From NCBI GenBank assembly GCA_015067835.1, contig SVLS01000012.1, positions 1 to 56,944 on the forward strand: DNA of 56,944 bases. The letters are read 5' to 3'. Of this stretch, positions 1 to 7,454 are shown piece after piece (the stretch's first letter is position 1; the number at the start of each line of letters is the position of its first letter). Both the position numbers and the translations under genes were made by a program. The notes beneath the pieces are model-generated. The model searched no databases, had not been told where the DNA came from, and saw only the letters and a list, made by a program, of their open reading frames with translations. The DNA comes from Oscillospiraceae bacterium. Lineage in GTDB: Bacteria; Bacillota; Clostridia; Oscillospirales; Oscillospiraceae.

Positions 1-47
1 AAACATGTGGTCAGACCGAAGATTTAATGATTTTTCGACATTCGGGA

Positions 48-85
48 GAGCCGAAAAAGTCAGTGTTTTCAAGGGTTTTCGGCTC
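48..85. other. Inverted-repeat hairpin beyond the tRNA-like gene
   Basis: The arms GAGCCGAAAA (48-57) and TTTTCGGCTC (76-85) are perfectly complementary around an 18-base loop. It lies just past the 3' end of the leftward tRNA-like gene, where a terminator or processing signal would sit, but neither side has a clean U-run outside the stem. It could be a weak terminator or part of whatever lies left of the window. Confidence 0.4.
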
Positions 86-100
86 TTCTCGAAAATTATA

Positions 101-159
101 CGCCGAGTGTGGTGATTGAGACCCGAACCAAGCGCGATACCAAACTTCGCCACACCCCG
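101..159 (-). pseudogene. tRNA-Pro-like gene, 5' half intact, 3' half abnormal
   Basis: Read leftward, the first 30 or so bases give a proline-type acceptor 5' strand and an intact D-arm (GCGA stem, AGTTTGGTA loop, TCGC). Bases 129-157 are the exact reverse complement of 29 bases of the tRNA-Pro at 3982-4058. Then comes TTCGGGT, which fits either a CGG anticodon loop or a T-loop, and the rest cannot form both an anticodon arm and a T-arm: the gene is about 59 bases, roughly one arm short. The 3' acceptor-like CACTCGG resembles the good tRNA, but no CCA follows. The perfect promoter just upstream argues for transcription. Recombination between similar anticodon-loop and T-loop sequences could explain the loss (inference). 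Confidence 0.55.
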
Positions 160-170
160 ATACCTAAAGC

Positions 171-199
171 ATTATAATTAAAATTACTGTTCTTGTCAA
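171..199 (-). promoter_or_regulatory. Consensus sigma-A promoter for the tRNA-Pro-like gene
   Basis: On the minus strand there is a perfect -35 TTGACA (199-194), a 17-base spacer and a perfect -10 TATAAT (176-171). The predicted start is about 5 bases before the tRNA-like 5' end, the usual geometry of a bacterial tRNA promoter. Confidence 0.85.
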
Positions 200-262
200 G
201 TAATATCCCGGAATTTTCCTTTCAAAGAATCATATTCATTACTAGATTGACGAGCGATCGGG

Positions 263-520
263 GTGATGCACTTGAATTATCAACTGAAATATGAATGTCA
301 CGGTACTGTCCGGCGAATTTCATCGCAAAAGCGCCTGCTCTACAGGCTTGCCTGGATTTGCGGTGCGGTGCTGCTGCTGATGATTTTGATTTGGTCATCC
401 GGAGGGGATGGGGAAGTGACACGACAGGCTCTTGAGAATATGGCATCTTCTATCGGACAAGGAGCGGATGTCAGGGAAGCCTTTTCTGCATTTTGCCTTG
501 AAATTCTGCAAGGTGCATAA
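263..520 (+). CDS. Small single-pass membrane protein upstream of SpoIVFB
   Basis: An 85-residue protein with a basic N-terminus, one membrane segment at about residues 33-46 and a short C-terminal tail. The start is GTG at 263 or the next codon, ATG 266; GATCGGGG just upstream is a poor ribosome site. Its stop is one base before the spoIVFB start, so the two are translationally linked. In many clostridia this slot holds SpoIVFA, the inhibitor of SpoIVFB (membrane segment plus peptidase-like domain). The position and one membrane helix suggest a short SpoIVFA-like protein without the M23 domain, but I see no diagnostic motif. GGAATTT (210-216) and CATATTCA (231-238) loosely resemble a sigma-E promoter. 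Confidence 0.6.
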   Translation: MMHLNYQLKYECHGTVRRISSQKRLLYRLAWICGAVLLLMILIWSSGGDGEVTRQALENMASSIGQGADVREAFSAFCLEILQGA

Positions 521-521
521 A

Positions 522-1130
522 ATGAATGAGACATTTTCCGTTCAGGTGAAAACCGGGGCGTTTATCCTGGCGGCAGCTTTGCTTTTGCTCCTTCCGATAC
601 AATGGGTTTTTGCGGCCATCCTTGCAGCATTTGTCCACGAATGTTTCCACGCTGGCGCTGTATTACTGTTAGGCGGAAGAATTGAAGGTGTTGAAATTAA
701 CATCCGTGGAATCGTGATGCGCAGTGAGATCTTAAGTGCGCCGCGGGAAATGATATGCGCCCTAGCAGGTCCGTTGGGCTCCTTTCTGCTGCTTCTGACA
801 GCTCGATGGCTGCCGCGTACAGCTGTTTGCGGTCTGGTTCACGGTATCTACAATTTATTACCATTGCTTCCCCTGGATGGTGGGCGCGTTGTAAGAAGTC
901 TCTTTTATACGGTTCTACCGCCTCCCACCGCGAATCGCTGCTTTTTGTGGTTTCAGCGGATTTGCTTGATTATTCTGTTGGGAGGTTGTCTTTTGCTTGT
1001 AAGCAGGATCGGATTTCTGCCGATTTTGCTGGTAATCTTTATTTTGCAAGGTCACCGTCGGGAAAAAGCACTTGCATTGAAACCTGTTTGGCAGTACAAT
1101 GGAGGAAGAAAGAGCAAAGGGGAAAGGTAA
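522..1130 (+). CDS. spoIVFB: SpoIVFB-type intramembrane metalloprotease (M50)
   Basis: A 202-residue polytopic membrane protein of the site-2 protease family. SpoIVFB in Bacillus cleaves pro-sigma-K in the mother cell during sporulation. The zinc motif HECFH is at residues 39-43, close to its place in Bacillus SpoIVFB, and the third ligand lies in NLLPLLPLDGGR (residues 111-122, Asp 119). Several hydrophobic stretches follow. I chose ATG 522 because AAGGTG lies 7 bases upstream; the frame is open further 5' but without a good site. The stop codon overlaps the next start by one base (TAATG), so it is cotranscribed with the radical SAM genes, a common clostridial arrangement. The exact substrate is inferred from the family. 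Confidence 0.85.
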   Translation: MNETFSVQVKTGAFILAAALLLLLPIQWVFAAILAAFVHECFHAGAVLLLGGRIEGVEINIRGIVMRSEILSAPREMICALAGPLGSFLLLLTARWLPRTAVCGLVHGIYNLLPLLPLDGGRVVRSLFYTVLPPPTANRCFLWFQRICLIILLGGCLLLVSRIGFLPILLVIFILQGHRREKALALKPVWQYNGGRKSKGER

Positions 1131-2965
1131 TGACTGATTTACGAAAACGGATTCTTCCGACAGTTCAAAAGCCGGCTCGCTATACCGGCGGCGAATTCAA
1201 TGAAATAAAGAAGAATTTGGACGATGTCCGTGTGCGGGTTGCGTTCTGCTTCCCGGACACCTACGAAATCGGAATGTCCAATCTGGGTATGCGCATCCTT
1301 TACGGCGTTATGAATGAGATGGACGGCGTATGGTGCGAGCGTGTATTTGCACCCTGGGGCGATATGGAGGAGGCAATGCGACATAACAAGCTTCCTCTGT
1401 GGGCGCTTGAAAGCCAGGACCCTGTGAAAGAGTTCGATATGATTGCTTTTACCGTTGGCTACGAAATGTCTTATTCCAACATTTTGAATATGCTGCGCCT
1501 TGCTGAAGTTCCACTTTACGCAAAGGATAGAAGGGGACTGAAGAATATTGTATTCGCCGGTGGTGTCTGCACCTTTAATCCTGAGCCGCTGGCGCCGTTT
1601 GTAGACTTCTTTTCCATTGGCGAGGGCGAGGAGATTACCCAGGAGATTATCCGCTTGTACGACCGTGCAAAGGCTGAGCAGTGGTCAAAGGATGCGTTTC
1701 TTCTGGAGGTCTCCAAAATCCAGGGAGTATATGTTCCGTCCTTTTACCGGCACGAGTACAATGACGACGGCACATTGAAGGCGATTGTGCCCCTTTACAA
1801 TGCGCCAAAGAAAATTACAAAGCGGATTATTGAGAATTTGGATGCAGCATATTGGCCCACAAAGGGTATTGTGGCTTCTACGGAAATTGTTCACGACCGG
1901 GCAAATCTGGAGCTGTTCCGGGGTTGTATCCGGGGATGCCGTTTTTGTCAGGCAGGATTTTCCTGCCGTCCGGTGCGGAAAAGAAGTCCAGAGGTTCTGT
2001 TCCGTCAGGCGGTGGAGACTCTGGAGAACTCCGGTATCAATGAAATTACACTTTCCAGTCTTTCTACATCAGATTACCGTGGCTTGAAGGAATTGACAGA
2101 TGCCATGATCCCGTATTGTGAGCAAAATCGTGTCAACCTCTCTGTGCCGTCACTGCGGGCGGATAATTTTTCCAGAGAGCTGATGGAGAAATTGCAGACC
2201 GTACGTAAGAGCGGCTTGACCTTTGCTCCGGAAGCCGGCACGCAGCGCTTGCGGGATGTTATCAATAAGAATTTAACGGAAGAAGAAATTTTGACTACCT
2301 GCATCAATGCTTTTTCCGGCGGCTGGAGCAATGTGAAGCTGTACTTTATGCTTGGCTTGCCGACGGAGACGGATGAAGATGTGCTGGGGATCGCTGCTCT
2401 TGTCTACAAGATTATTCAGGCGTGGAAGGAGCACGCATCCAATAAAAAGCGTGGTCTTCGTGTCCATGTTGCAACTGCTTATTTCGTACCGAAGCCGCAT
2501 ACACCTTTTCAATGGGAAAAGCAAATTACACCATCCGAATATTTACGTCGCTGCAAATTGCTGAAGGAGCATTTTTACTCCAAATCCATTGAATATAATT
2601 ACCATTCTCCGGATTTGAGCCGCCTTGAGGCAGTTTTTGCACGGGGCGACCGCCGGCTGGCTCCTGTTTTGGAGGAAGCTACCTTGAATGGTGCCAGATT
2701 GGACGGATGGGATGAGTATTTCCGTTATGATATTTGGCGCGATGCAATGGAAAAATGCGGTCTCCATGCTGACTTCTATACCACTCGCGGCTATGATGAG
2801 GAGGAATTGCTTCCCTGGGACATCATTGATGTAGGGGTAACAAAGAAGTTTCTGCTGCGGGAGCGCAAGCAGGCTTATGGAGAAAAGGTGACCCCCGATT
2901 GCCGCCACGGTTGCGCCGGATGCGGTGCGAATTGTATGCTGAAGGAGGTGGACTGCGATGCCTAG
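1130..2965 (+). CDS. B12-binding-domain radical SAM protein (TIGR03960 type)
   Basis: A 611-residue protein of the family that pairs a cobalamin-binding-like N-terminal domain with a radical SAM core. The [4Fe-4S]-binding motif CxxxCxxC appears as CIRGCRFC at residues 266-273, followed by typical radical SAM features (APEAGTQRLR, KLYFMLGLPTETDED). The C-terminus has a cysteine-rich tail, with CRHGCAGCGANC about ten residues from the end. The family usually sits beside the DUF2344 protein and ribonuclease G/L21/L27 genes, suggesting RNA or ribosome modification, but the reaction is not established. The start ATG 1130 overlaps the spoIVFB stop, and the 3' end overlaps the next gene by 8 bases. 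Confidence 0.85.
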   Translation: MTDLRKRILPTVQKPARYTGGEFNEIKKNLDDVRVRVAFCFPDTYEIGMSNLGMRILYGVMNEMDGVWCERVFAPWGDMEEAMRHNKLPLWALESQDPVKEFDMIAFTVGYEMSYSNILNMLRLAEVPLYAKDRRGLKNIVFAGGVCTFNPEPLAPFVDFFSIGEGEEITQEIIRLYDRAKAEQWSKDAFLLEVSKIQGVYVPSFYRHEYNDDGTLKAIVPLYNAPKKITKRIIENLDAAYWPTKGIVASTEIVHDRANLELFRGCIRGCRFCQAGFSCRPVRKRSPEVLFRQAVETLENSGINEITLSSLSTSDYRGLKELTDAMIPYCEQNRVNLSVPSLRADNFSRELMEKLQTVRKSGLTFAPEAGTQRLRDVINKNLTEEEILTTCINAFSGGWSNVKLYFMLGLPTETDEDVLGIAALVYKIIQAWKEHASNKKRGLRVHVATAYFVPKPHTPFQWEKQITPSEYLRRCKLLKEHFYSKSIEYNYHSPDLSRLEAVFARGDRRLAPVLEEATLNGARLDGWDEYFRYDIWRDAMEKCGLHADFYTTRGYDEEELLPWDIIDVGVTKKFLLRERKQAYGEKVTPDCRHGCAGCGANCMLKEVDCDA

Positions 2966-3617
2966 AGCGTTGTTTGAAAAAATCGGCAATAGTGCCTATA
3001 TTTCCCACCTTGACCTGATGCGGCTGTTCCAAAGAGCATTCAAACGGGCCGGTCTGCCACTGACGCACACACAGGGATTTAATCCGCGACCGTCCGTTTC
3101 CATCGCGTTGCCGCTGTCACTTGGCGTGGAAAGCCACTGTGAGCTCCTGGACTTTGATTTAACGGGGGATTCTGTCTCCTGCGAGGAAATCAAAGAACGG
3201 CTGAATTCAGCCCTTGTAGACGGCGTACGGGTCTTGCAGGTATATGAGGGCGGCAGTAAAATTAAGAATCTGTCTATGCTTGACTGTACAATCAACCTGG
3301 AATATGATAATGGTATTCCTGCAGATGGGCTCAGGCGGCTTTCTGATTTCTTTACTGCACAGAATATTGTGGTTGAGAAGTCTGGAAAAAACGGAACGGT
3401 TCAGCAGGATATTGCGCCGATGATTTACAGCCTGAATGTGAATGCCTGTGACGCAAATATCATCTGTCTGGAGGCTAGAATAGCCTGCCAGAATCCATCG
3501 CTGAATCCCATTCAAATTGTAGCTGCAATTAGGAAATATTTGCCGGATTTGACGCCGGACTATGCTCATTTTTGCCGTCAGGAAATTTATCAGGCTGACG
3601 GAACAGTTTTCAGATAG
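2958..3617 (+). CDS. Radical SAM-associated protein, TIGR03936/DUF2344
   Basis: A 219-residue protein recognisable from its N-terminal signature: SAYISHLDLMRLFQRAFKRA followed by GFNPRPSVSIALPLSLGVES. The family is found next to, or fused to, the preceding radical SAM protein and probably acts with it; the substrate is unknown. AAGGAGG lies upstream of the ATG at 2958, inside the end of the preceding gene, so translation is coupled. No metal-binding cysteine motif is visible, so it is more likely a substrate-binding partner than an enzyme by itself (inference). Confidence 0.85.
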   Translation: MPRALFEKIGNSAYISHLDLMRLFQRAFKRAGLPLTHTQGFNPRPSVSIALPLSLGVESHCELLDFDLTGDSVSCEEIKERLNSALVDGVRVLQVYEGGSKIKNLSMLDCTINLEYDNGIPADGLRRLSDFFTAQNIVVEKSGKNGTVQQDIAPMIYSLNVNACDANIICLEARIACQNPSLNPIQIVAAIRKYLPDLTPDYAHFCRQEIYQADGTVFR

Positions 3618-3626
3618 GAGTCGATT

Positions 3627-3845
3627 ATGAAGAATTTTATTGAATTGGAAGAATGTCCCTGCTGTCGCGGAACCGGAGTTCTCGTTCACGAAAGTGGTTG
3701 GAATGTGCAGGTTGAATGCACGGACTGTGGCGCCCATACGGTGTATCTGGAATATGAGACCGAAGAGGAAATGCTGCAGGCGGAACTGGGCGTTGCCCGT
3801 CTGTGGAACATTGGTAAGGTAATTAAAAGCAATCCCGGAGAGTGA
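3627..3845 (+). CDS. Small zinc-ribbon protein, Lar-like
   Basis: A 72-residue protein with two cysteine pairs, CPCCRGTG and CTDCGA, about 24 residues apart, then an acidic helix ending in ARLWNIGK. This layout (zinc ribbon followed by a W-N helix) matches the Lar family, named for phage restriction-alleviation proteins, but chromosomal members have no proven role. TAGGAG lies before the ATG and a strong terminator follows, so this is the last gene of the spoIVFB operon. With no phage genes nearby, an anti-restriction role is doubtful. Confidence 0.65.
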   Translation: MKNFIELEECPCCRGTGVLVHESGWNVQVECTDCGAHTVYLEYETEEEMLQAELGVARLWNIGKVIKSNPGE

Positions 3846-3849
3846 AGGA

Positions 3850-3883
3850 AACTCCTCTGCAAGATGTTTGCAGAGGAGTTTTT
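3850..3883 (+). terminator. Rho-independent terminator of the spoIVFB operon
   Basis: Thirteen-base arms AACTCCTCTGCAA and TTGCAGAGGAGTT are followed by TTT, starting 5 bases after the zinc-ribbon gene stop. Confidence 0.9.
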
Positions 3884-3923
3884 AGCTATGAAAAAAATAT
3901 TTTGAAAAAAAGTAAAATAGGAC

Positions 3924-3952
3924 TTGCATTTTTCGGCAAGGTGTGCTAATAT
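3924..3952 (+). promoter_or_regulatory. Promoter of tRNA-Pro
   Basis: -35 TTGCAT (3924-3929), 17-base spacer, -10 TAATAT (3947-3952). The predicted start at about 3959 lies some 23 bases before the tRNA. Confidence 0.65.
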
Positions 3953-3981
3953 ATCCAAGCGTCAAGGGCGCAATTAAATAT

Positions 3982-4058
3982 CCGGGTGTGGCGAAGTTTG
4001 GTATCGCGCTTGAATGGGGTTCAAGAGGCCTCGAGTTCGAATCTCGACACTCGGACCA
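3982..4058 (+). tRNA. tRNA-Pro (anticodon GGG)
   Basis: A 77-base gene with the CCA end encoded. The acceptor arms CCGGGTG and CACTCGG pair with one G-U. The D-arm is GCGA/TCGC, the anticodon stem CTTGA/TCAAG closes a loop ATGGGGT (anticodon GGG, which reads CCC and CCT), and the T-arm is TCGAG-TTCGAAT-CTCGA. It has its own promoter and terminator. Its 5' half is repeated in inverted orientation at 129-157. Confidence 0.95.
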
Positions 4059-4095
4059 AACGACCAAAGAGCTTGTCTCTTTGGTCGTTTCTTTT
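4059..4095 (+). terminator. Terminator of tRNA-Pro
   Basis: AACGACCAAAGAG pairs with CTCTTTGGTCGTT around a short loop and is followed by TTTCTTTT. It starts directly after the CCA end. Confidence 0.9.
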
Positions 4096-4133
4096 CACAT
4101 TTTTCGCAAAAAAGAAAGAATGGTGACGATTCG

Positions 4134-4922
4134 ATGCGAATCATTGATTTTCACACACATATTTATCCTGATGCCATTGCAGTCAAAGCGGCGGATAATG
4201 TCCGCGGCTTCTACGATGGCTTGGGGGACAGTGGCGTTGACGGTCGTGTACAGACACTTCTGAAATACGGCGACTTGGCCGGCATTTCAGAATTTGCAGT
4301 TTTGCCTGTGGCCATCAAACCCGACCGAACCCGACATATCAATGAATTTATCTGCCGTGAGGTTGCTGATCAGCCCAGATTCTACGGCTTTGGCACATTG
4401 CACGCTGCAATGGACGGTCTGATGGACGAGGTTTCGTTTATAATGGACAACGGTCTGCACGGCATTAAAATTCATCCGGATTATCAAGTATTTGCCATTG
4501 ATGATATAAGGATGTATCCGGTTTATGAGGAGATTCAGGGCAAGCTTCCCATCGTGTTTCACATGGGCGATTTGCGGTATGATTACTCTCATCCGAGCCG
4601 CTTGAAGAAAGTCCTGAAGGATTTCCCCAAATTGCAGACGGTTGCAGCCCATTTTGGCGGCTACCAAATGCGGGAGATTGCCTGTGGGGAATTGGAGAAG
4701 ACCAACTGCTTGTTTGATACCTCCAGTTCATTGATGTTTATGGAGCCGGGCTTGGCTGAATCCTACATTCGCCGTTATGGTCCGGAGAGATTCCTTTTTG
4801 GCAGTGATTTTCCAATGTGGAATCCCCAAATAGAGCTGGAGCGGTTTATGCAGTTATCCCTAACGGACGAAGAGAAGGAACAAATTGCTTGGAAAACGGC
4901 TGCTGAGCTGCTGAGAGTGTAA
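4134..4922 (+). CDS. Amidohydrolase-family TIM-barrel metallohydrolase
   Basis: A 262-residue protein of the amidohydrolase 2 superfamily, which hydrolyses or decarboxylates small substrates with a bound metal. The opening MRIIDFHTHIYPD carries the H-x-H metal pair at residues 7 and 9. Further ligands are in GIKIHPDYQ, VFHMGD, AAHFGG and the C-terminal FGSDFPMW aspartate. The start ATG 4134 lies about 6 bases after a weak GGTGAC. The gene sits between the tRNA terminator and a repeat element, with no close promoter that I can see, and looks like a single-gene unit. The substrate cannot be told from sequence; many such gut proteins are annotated only as amidohydrolase. Confidence 0.8.
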   Translation: MRIIDFHTHIYPDAIAVKAADNVRGFYDGLGDSGVDGRVQTLLKYGDLAGISEFAVLPVAIKPDRTRHINEFICREVADQPRFYGFGTLHAAMDGLMDEVSFIMDNGLHGIKIHPDYQVFAIDDIRMYPVYEEIQGKLPIVFHMGDLRYDYSHPSRLKKVLKDFPKLQTVAAHFGGYQMREIACGELEKTNCLFDTSSSLMFMEPGLAESYIRRYGPERFLFGSDFPMWNPQIELERFMQLSLTDEEKEQIAWKTAAELLRV

Positions 4923-4928
4923 AATAAT

Positions 4929-5023
4929 GTCATTGCGAACCAGTGACCTGTGGTCACTGGTGTGGCAATCTCCTGCTTAAGATGGGGATTCCCACGCCAG
5001 TGCGCGCACTGGCTCGGAATGAC
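4929..5023. repeat. Palindromic intergenic repeat element (about 95 bp)
   Basis: The ends GTCATTGCGA and TCGGAATGAC are near-perfect inverted repeats. Inside, CCAGTGACC/GGTCACTGG and CCAGTGCG/CGCACTGG form two further hairpins, and GTGGCAATC pairs with GATTCCCAC. The whole can fold into a multi-arm cruciform. Similar elements with GTCATTGCGA-type ends occur between genes in many gut Firmicutes genomes (from memory). It carries no protein; it may be a MITE-like or REP-like element. Only this copy is seen in the window. Confidence 0.75.
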
Positions 5024-5039
5024 GGAACTATATAATCAA

Positions 5040-5067
5040 GAGCCTGTTGCGTGTGTGCAACAGGCTC
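5040..5067. terminator. Bidirectional terminator between amidohydrolase and ilvE
   Basis: Arms GAGCCTGTTGC and GCAACAGGCTC form an 11-base stem just beyond the leftward ilvE stop. Rightward it is followed by GTTT; leftward the tail is weak. Confidence 0.65.
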
Positions 5068-5074
5068 GTTTCAA

Positions 5075-6148
5075 TTATTTGCCAACTTTTACACGCCAGC
5101 CCATTTCGTCGGGCAGCAGTCCCAGCTGGATGCCGGTAATGGTGTTGTAGAGCTTGAGGCTCAATTCGCCGGTCTGACCGTCCTTGATGGTCATCACATC
5201 GTTCTGATAACGAAGCTTGCCAACAGGGGAGATAACAGCAGCAGTACCGGTACCCCAAACCTCCTCCAGAGTGCCGTCGGCCTGGGCCTTCAGCAATTCA
5301 TCAACGGAGATTTTCCGTTCCTCAACCTCATAACCCCAGGACTTGCACAGGGCGATAACGGAGTTGCGGGTAATGCCGGGCAGAATGGAGCCGGACAGAG
5401 CAGGGGTAACAACCTTTCCGTCAATTTTGAAGAAGATGTTCATTGCACCGACTTCCTCAATATACTTGCGGTCAACGCCATCCAGCCACAGAACCTGAGA
5501 GTACCCGGCATCGTGTGCCTTCTGCTGTGCAATCAGGCTGGCTGCGTAGTTACCACCGGTCTTTGCAAAACCGATGCCGCCACGAACAGCGCGGACATAT
5601 TCATCCTCAATCCAGATGCCAACAGGAGCCAGACCGCTCTCATAGTAAGCACCGCTGGGGGAAAGAATGACCATAAACAGATATGTCTTGGAGGGGGCAA
5701 CGCCCAGGAACTCATCCGTAGCAATTACAAACGGACGGATGTACAGGGAAGTACCGGGGTCAGTGGGAATCCAGTCACGGTCCACATCCACCACAGCGCT
5801 GACAGCCTGAACAAAGTCCTCAACAGGAATCTGGGGAATCACCAGACGGTCATTGGAAGCATTTGCACGCTTGGCATTCATATCCGGACGGAAGAGGAAA
5901 ACCTCACCATCGGGATTCTTGTAGGCCTTCAGGCCTTCAAACATCTCCTGGCCGTAGTGGTAAACCATTGCGGCAGGGGAGAGGCTGATTTTTTGGAAGG
6001 GTTCAATACGGGCATCATGCCAGCCTTTGCCCTCCGTATAGTTCATCATGAACATATGGTCCGTAAAAATCTTGCCGAAGCCCAGCTTCTGACCCGGTTC
6101 GGGCTTTTTCTGGGGTGCAGTCGTTTTGGTAATTTTAATATCAAGCAT
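5075..6148 (-). CDS. ilvE: Branched-chain amino acid aminotransferase IlvE
   Basis: A 357-residue fold-type IV PLP enzyme that interconverts Leu, Ile and Val with their 2-oxoacids. The PLP lysine sits in GFAKTGGNYAAS, matching the KxGGNY signature of the long BCAT family. Other typical segments are HYGQEMFEGLKAY near residue 80 and the substrate/cofactor loops GIGFAKTGG and EVWGTGTAAVISPVG. I chose ATG 6148 because AAAGGGAGA lies about 8 bases upstream; ATG 6154 is too close to it. It is the last gene of an eight-gene leftward unit that starts with an Ile-type T-box leader, 16 bases after the oxidoreductase gamma subunit. This places transamination as the final step of a 2-oxoacid pathway (inference). 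Confidence 0.93.
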   Translation of the reverse strand: MLDIKITKTTAPQKKPEPGQKLGFGKIFTDHMFMMNYTEGKGWHDARIEPFQKISLSPAAMVYHYGQEMFEGLKAYKNPDGEVFLFRPDMNAKRANASNDRLVIPQIPVEDFVQAVSAVVDVDRDWIPTDPGTSLYIRPFVIATDEFLGVAPSKTYLFMVILSPSGAYYESGLAPVGIWIEDEYVRAVRGGIGFAKTGGNYAASLIAQQKAHDAGYSQVLWLDGVDRKYIEEVGAMNIFFKIDGKVVTPALSGSILPGITRNSVIALCKSWGYEVEERKISVDELLKAQADGTLEEVWGTGTAAVISPVGKLRYQNDVMTIKDGQTGELSLKLYNTITGIQLGLLPDEMGWRVKVGK

Positions 6149-6164
6149 ATCCATTCTCCCTTTC

Positions 6165-6698
6165 TTAGAAATCGTAGCCGGCTTGAAGTGCCTGGCAGTT
6201 CTGCTCAATCAGGTTGACCTTTTTGGCGGGGATGAACTTCTCAAAGGTTTGTTGATTGTTTTCAAAGGATACCACACTGGTCTCCTTAATCAGCTTGCCC
6301 ATAAGAACCATATTTGCCAGCGTGGTAAAGCCGGCATCCTTGGCCATAGCAGATGCAGGGATGTAGAATACCTCAACATCCTTACGCTCAACCTTCTCGG
6401 TAATCAACGTGGAGTCAATGAAAATCTTGCCACCGGGAACAACGGCGTCCACATATTTCATCAGGGAAGGCAGGTTCATTGCCACCAGAACATCGGGATT
6501 GGTGATAATGGGGCTGCCAACCGGAGAATCGGAAAGGATGATGCTGCAGTTTGCAGTACCGCCACGCATTTCAGGACCGTAGGAAGGAAGCCAGGAGACC
6601 TGCTGTTCCTCAACCAGACCCTTGTATGCCAGAAATTTACCGGCGAACAGGATGCCCTGACCACCAAAGCCGGCAATCAAAATCTGAGTGCTTTTCAT
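6165..6698 (-). CDS. 2-oxoacid:ferredoxin oxidoreductase, gamma subunit
   Basis: A 177-residue protein of the POR/VOR/KOR gamma family, which provides part of the catalytic interface of pyruvate-type oxidoreductases. The opening [19 protein letters not shown] and the [13 protein letters not shown] segment are diagnostic. It overlaps the beta-subunit gene by 4 bases. Together with alpha, beta and the ferredoxin gene it makes a complete four-subunit enzyme that converts a 2-oxoacid plus CoA to acyl-CoA, CO2 and reduced ferredoxin, reversibly. The neighbouring ilvE and Ile T-box favour branched-chain 2-oxoacids (VOR type); a 2-oxoglutarate enzyme (KOR) cannot be excluded. Confidence 0.9.
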   Translation of the reverse strand: MKSTQILIAGFGGQGILFAGKFLAYKGLVEEQQVSWLPSYGPEMRGGTANCSIILSDSPVGSPIITNPDVLVAMNLPSLMKYVDAVVPGGKIFIDSTLITEKVERKDVEVFYIPASAMAKDAGFTTLANMVLMGKLIKETSVVSFENNQQTFEKFIPAKKVNLIEQNCQALQAGYDF

Positions 6699-7453
6699 TC
6701 CTGACCCTCCTTTGTGCTGCTTCTGTCCTTGTAAACGCCGATGGGATAGTAGGGAAGCATATCACTTTCAACCCATTCCAATGCCTTTTGAGGTGTCATA
6801 CCCCAGTTAGTGGGACAGGCAGAAACGACTTCCACCAACGAGAAGCCCTTACCGGCAATTTGGTTTTCAAATGCTTTTTTAATGGCCTTCTTGGCGTTCT
6901 TAACATTCTTAACATTGTTGACAGCCACTCTGGCCACATATTCAGGACCTTCCAGAGTTGACAGCATTTCGCAGACTCTGATGGGCCAGCCGCAATGCTT
7001 CACATCACGACCGTAGGGGGAGGTTTGTGTCACCTGGCCGGGCAGGCTGGTGGGAGCCATCTGACCACCGGTCATACCGTAAATGGCGTTATTAACGAAG
7101 ATTACGGTGATGTTTTCATTTCTTGCGGCTGAGTGCACGGTTTCTGCCATACCGATGGAGGCGAGGTCGCCGTCACCCTGATATGTAAAGACCACATTCT
7201 CAGGACGGGAGCGCTTGACGCCGGTAGCGACAGCAGGTGCACGACCGTGGGGGGCTTCAATCATATCGCAGGCAAAATAGTCGTAAGCCATAACGGCGCA
7301 GCCAACAGGTGCAACACCGATGGTTTTGCCTTCAATGCCCAGCTCATCAATAACCTCAGCGACAAGACGGTGAATAATGCCGTGCGGGCAGCCGGGACAG
7401 TAGTGGAGCACTGCATCAGTCAGTGCCTTGGGCTTTTCAAATACAACTGCCAT
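6695..7453 (-). CDS. 2-oxoacid:ferredoxin oxidoreductase, beta (TPP) subunit
   Basis: A 252-residue subunit that binds thiamine diphosphate. [13 protein letters not shown] near residue 20 is the conserved N-terminal cysteine motif. [12 protein letters not shown] through [16 protein letters not shown] is the GDG...N TPP/Mg motif of this family. ATG 7453 was chosen because AGGAGT lies 8 bases upstream; the frame runs further 5' without a site. The preceding alpha gene ends one base before this start, and the following gamma gene overlaps it by 4 bases, so subunit synthesis is tightly coupled. Confidence 0.9.
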   Translation of the reverse strand: MAVVFEKPKALTDAVLHYCPGCPHGIIHRLVAEVIDELGIEGKTIGVAPVGCAVMAYDYFACDMIEAPHGRAPAVATGVKRSRPENVVFTYQGDGDLASIGMAETVHSAARNENITVIFVNNAIYGMTGGQMAPTSLPGQVTQTSPYGRDVKHCGWPIRVCEMLSTLEGPEYVARVAVNNVKNVKNAKKAIKKAFENQIAGKGFSLVEVVSACPTNWGMTPQKALEWVESDMLPYYPIGVYKDRSSTKEGQE

Positions 7454-7454
7454 A

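Noticed and set aside
1..159. Group I intron interrupting a tRNA-Pro anticodon loop
   Set aside because: The break lies near the anticodon loop, but none of the conserved intron core segments are visible in the available bases, and CACTCGG shows that the acceptor end is already present.
3627..3845. Lar-like protein as part of an anti-restriction or defence island
   Set aside because: No restriction, phage or defence genes are near; it is the last gene of a sporulation/radical SAM operon.
5051..6217. Long open frame on the plus strand opposite ilvE
   Set aside because: It is antisense to a clearly recognisable gene, has no ribosome site or domain, and arises from the codon bias of ilvE.
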